From Marinomonas sp. IMCC 4694 (lineage in GTDB: Bacteria; Pseudomonadota; Gammaproteobacteria; Pseudomonadales; Marinomonadaceae), in the NCBI RefSeq assembly GCF_008122525.1, contig NZ_VSRV01000001.1, positions 186,001-250,000 of the forward strand: a stretch of DNA of 64,000 nt, read 5' to 3'. This document shows, piece after piece, positions 62,379-64,000 of this stretch. The notes below the pieces were generated by a model that saw only the letters and a program-made list of their open reading frames with translations, was not told the origin of the DNA and made no database searches. Position 1 is the stretch's first letter. Each line of letters begins with the position of its first letter. The position numbers and the translations under genes are program-made.

Positions 62379-62668
62379 CAGTCACGACTCAGTCGAAGTT
62401 CAACACCATCGCCTAAACACAAGGTAATGTTCCAACGTCCAGAATGAGAGTCTGAAAGAGCGGACATCTGACTTAAATTAATGAAGTTTGAGTGACTAGC
62501 CTCAGGCGAAGTTTTACCCCCAGAAAAATACTGACGCCATTTACTAAAACTGGCGTAACTCACTTGATGCTGTTTACAGTATTGAGGGGCTGATAAACCC
62601 GACTCGGCTTGATCATCAATGATTTGTTGCCATTCAGAAGAAGAACGACGGGTATAAGGCTTAGTCAT
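62378..62668 (-). CDS. tnpA: IS66 accessory protein TnpA (outer element)
   Basis: 96 aa. IS66 Orf1/TnpA-type HTH (WQQIIDDQAESGLSAPQYCKQHQVSYASFSKWRQYF) followed by a short basic end (LRLSRD). It is the first gene of the element, followed directly by tnpB. Confidence 0.9.
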   Translation of the reverse strand: MTKPYTRRSSSEWQQIIDDQAESGLSAPQYCKQHQVSYASFSKWRQYFSGGKTSPEASHSNFINLSQMSALSDSHSGRWNITLCLGDGVELRLSRD

Positions 62669-62777
62669 GGGTTGGACTCCGTTATCGGTTATGAGATGAA
62701 AACGGAGCCCAGTTTAGAGTGAGAAAAGATGAGATGAAATAACGGCGTGGAATGAACGCTTACCTAGTGGCCGCTTT

Positions 62778-63146
62778 ATGAAGCCGCGTTATTTACGTCC
62801 CGCTTTAAATTTGCCACAGATCTTTTTGTATCGAGACCCCGTGGATTTTCGAAAACAGGCCCATGGGTTGGCGGTGATCATTGAACAAGAGCTAGGGCAC
62901 AATCCGTTTTCGGGCGCGTTGTATGCTTTTACCAATCGGCATCGTAATAAAATCAAGTGTGTGATGTGGGAAGACAATGGCTTCGTGCTCTACTACAAAG
63001 GCCTTGCTGAGGAAAAGTTTAAATGGCCCAAAGCCTCAGACGAGTTGGTGTCACTCACCGGCGAACAGATTAATTGGCTGTTGGATGGCTACGATCTTGG
63101 CGTAATGAAAGGCCATAAAACCTTGCATTATGAGGCACTTAGCTGA
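62778..63146 (+). CDS. tnpB: IS66 accessory protein TnpB (third element)
   Basis: 122 aa, plus strand, with IFLYRDPVDFRKQAHGLAVIIEQELGHNPFSGALYAFTNRHRNKIKCVMWEDNGFVLYYKGL. It starts 14 bp after the outer IS66 end at 62763, so its own upstream part (tnpA and left end) has been lost. Confidence 0.88.
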   Translation: MKPRYLRPALNLPQIFLYRDPVDFRKQAHGLAVIIEQELGHNPFSGALYAFTNRHRNKIKCVMWEDNGFVLYYKGLAEEKFKWPKASDELVSLTGEQINWLLDGYDLGVMKGHKTLHYEALS

Positions 63147-63180
63147 GGATTTTCGTGGTGATTTTTGCTATGATAGCGAC

Positions 63181-64000
63181 ATGAAAATCGCTCCTAAATC
63201 TCATACCAAAAAGCCGGATTACAGTCAGCTATCGCACGCTGAGCTGATGTCTTTGCTGTTGCAAAAAGACTCGGTCTTAGCTCAACGTGACGCCTATATC
63301 GAGCGTCTTGAAGAGATCATTCGTCTGCAAAAAGTACAACGCTTCGCGGCGAAGAGTGAGAAGCAGCCGTTTCAGATCTCACTGTTTGATGAAGCCGAGT
63401 TGGAAGGTGCGATTGACGACCTGATTGATGACATCCCAGAAGACGCATTAACCCCAGAGTTGGCGCAGACCAAGAAAACCCGTCAGCGTCAACGGGGCTT
63501 CTCTGCTTCATTAAACCGAATCCGCCGAGAAATCTGCCTGAGCGACGACGAGAGAGCCGGCGCAGCAAAAACCTTCTTTACTAAGGTGAAAGAAGAGTTA
63601 GAGTTTATCCCGGCTCAGCTCAACGTGATTGAAATCTGGCAAGAAAAGGCGGTGTTTGAATTACCTTACGGTGATCAAGTGGTCGCCGCAAATCGGCCAA
63701 CGCACCCGTTGGGTAAATGTGTTGCCACCACGTCATTGTTGGCGTACATCATCACCTCAAAATACGCCGACGGGTTACCTCTCTATCGTTTAGACGGCAT
63801 GTTAGCGCGTCTTGGTCATGAGGTTGGCCGTAATAATATGGCCAACTGGATCATCCGACTGGATGAGGTCTTTAAACCGCTGATAAACTTGATGCGAGAA
63901 CAGCAAAACCAAAGCCATTACATCCAAGCGGATGAAACTCGTATCCAAGTTTTGAAAGAAACGGGCAAAACCGCCCAAAGTGATAAATGGATGTGGGTGA
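63181..64000 (+). CDS. tnpC: IS66 transposase TnpC (third element, runs off the window)
   Basis: The frame opens at ATG 63181 (MKIAPKSHTKKPDYSQLSH) and stays open to the window edge (273 codons). The N-terminal helix (LMSLLLQKDSVLAQRDAYIERLEEIIRLQKVQRFAAKSEK) and the first DDE block (YIQADETRIQV) mark it as an IS66 TnpC. The 3' end lies outside the window. Confidence 0.9.
   Translation, partial: MKIAPKSHTKKPDYSQLSHAELMSLLLQKDSVLAQRDAYIERLEEIIRLQKVQRFAAKSEKQPFQISLFDEAELEGAIDDLIDDIPEDALTPELAQTKKTRQRQRGFSASLNRIRREICLSDDERAGAAKTFFTKVKEELEFIPAQLNVIEIWQEKAVFELPYGDQVVAANRPTHPLGKCVATTSLLAYIITSKYADGLPLYRLDGMLARLGHEVGRNNMANWIIRLDEVFKPLINLMREQQNQSHYIQADETRIQVLKETGKTAQSDKWMWV

Larger units (their letters stand above)
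58099..62763 (-). mobile_element. IS66-family element (interrupted)
   Basis: The ends read GTAAGCGTTCATTC (58099) and its complement gaatgaacgcttac (62763). It carries tnpA (62378-62668), tnpB (62034-62378) and tnpC (58130-59749), all minus strand. A second IS66-type element is inserted between tnpB and tnpC. Without it the element is about 2.4 kb, a normal IS66 size. No 8-bp direct repeats flank it, so a rearrangement or deletion followed insertion. Confidence 0.88.

Overview
The window looks like chromosomal DNA from a marine gammaproteobacterium, probably Marinomonas or a close relative in the Oceanospirillales. This is judged from the protein families, gene order and moderate GC of the core genes, not from a database search. 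No rRNA, tRNA or CRISPR array was seen.

Layout. (1) 0.2-1.7 kb: an AbiEi/AbiEii-type toxin-antitoxin pair. (2) 2.0-4.3 kb: ahpF and ahpC, with an OxyR-like box upstream of ahpC. (3) 4.4-13.2 kb: a minus-strand catabolic cluster (DUF1445 protein, TRAP transporter DctPQM, 5-oxoprolinase PxpABC), then a plus-strand amidase and a LysR regulator; together they suggest uptake and hydrolysis of oxoproline or related amides. (4) 13.2-25.7 kb: housekeeping and accessory genes: an ABC-2 exporter with its HlyD partner, DUF502, a glycosyltransferase and acyltransferase, a BaiN/HI0933-type flavoprotein, an OmpA porin, a LigB-type dioxygenase, a Fic protein and a GST. (5) 25.9-27.2 kb: an insertion-sequence graveyard. 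(6) 27.2-34.4 kb: an extracytoplasmic redox island (ApbE, DUF3570, DUF4266, a TlpA-like thioredoxin, DsbD and a two-component system). Its divergent promoter carries two PmrA/QseB-type direct-repeat boxes. (7) 34.6-44.2 kb: a catabolic cluster with two aldehyde dehydrogenases, a coniferyl-alcohol-dehydrogenase-like SDR, a five-gene branched-chain-amino-acid-type ABC importer and an AraC regulator. An aromatic aldehyde or alcohol substrate is likely. (8) 44.3-58 kb: a defence-like island broken up by insertion sequences. (9) 58.1-64 kb: stacked IS66-family elements.

The most interesting part is 45.5-57.7 kb. Taking out two inverted copies of one IS (about 1.44 kb each) restores a continuous locus: an HrgA/COG2958-like protein (HARE-HTH plus PD-(D/E)XK), an AAA ATPase, a small PD-(D/E)XK-like protein, and a DarG-like macrodomain protein that starts about 45 bp after it. 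Next come a WYL-domain regulator of the BrxR/CapW type and an AT-rich four-gene operon: a membrane coiled-coil protein with 33-residue repeats, a TerB-like protein, a protein with a Lys-rich amphipathic N-terminus, and an HNH nuclease with a membrane-spanning C-terminal half. This regulator plus operon matches no defence system I can name and is the best candidate for an undescribed system in the window.
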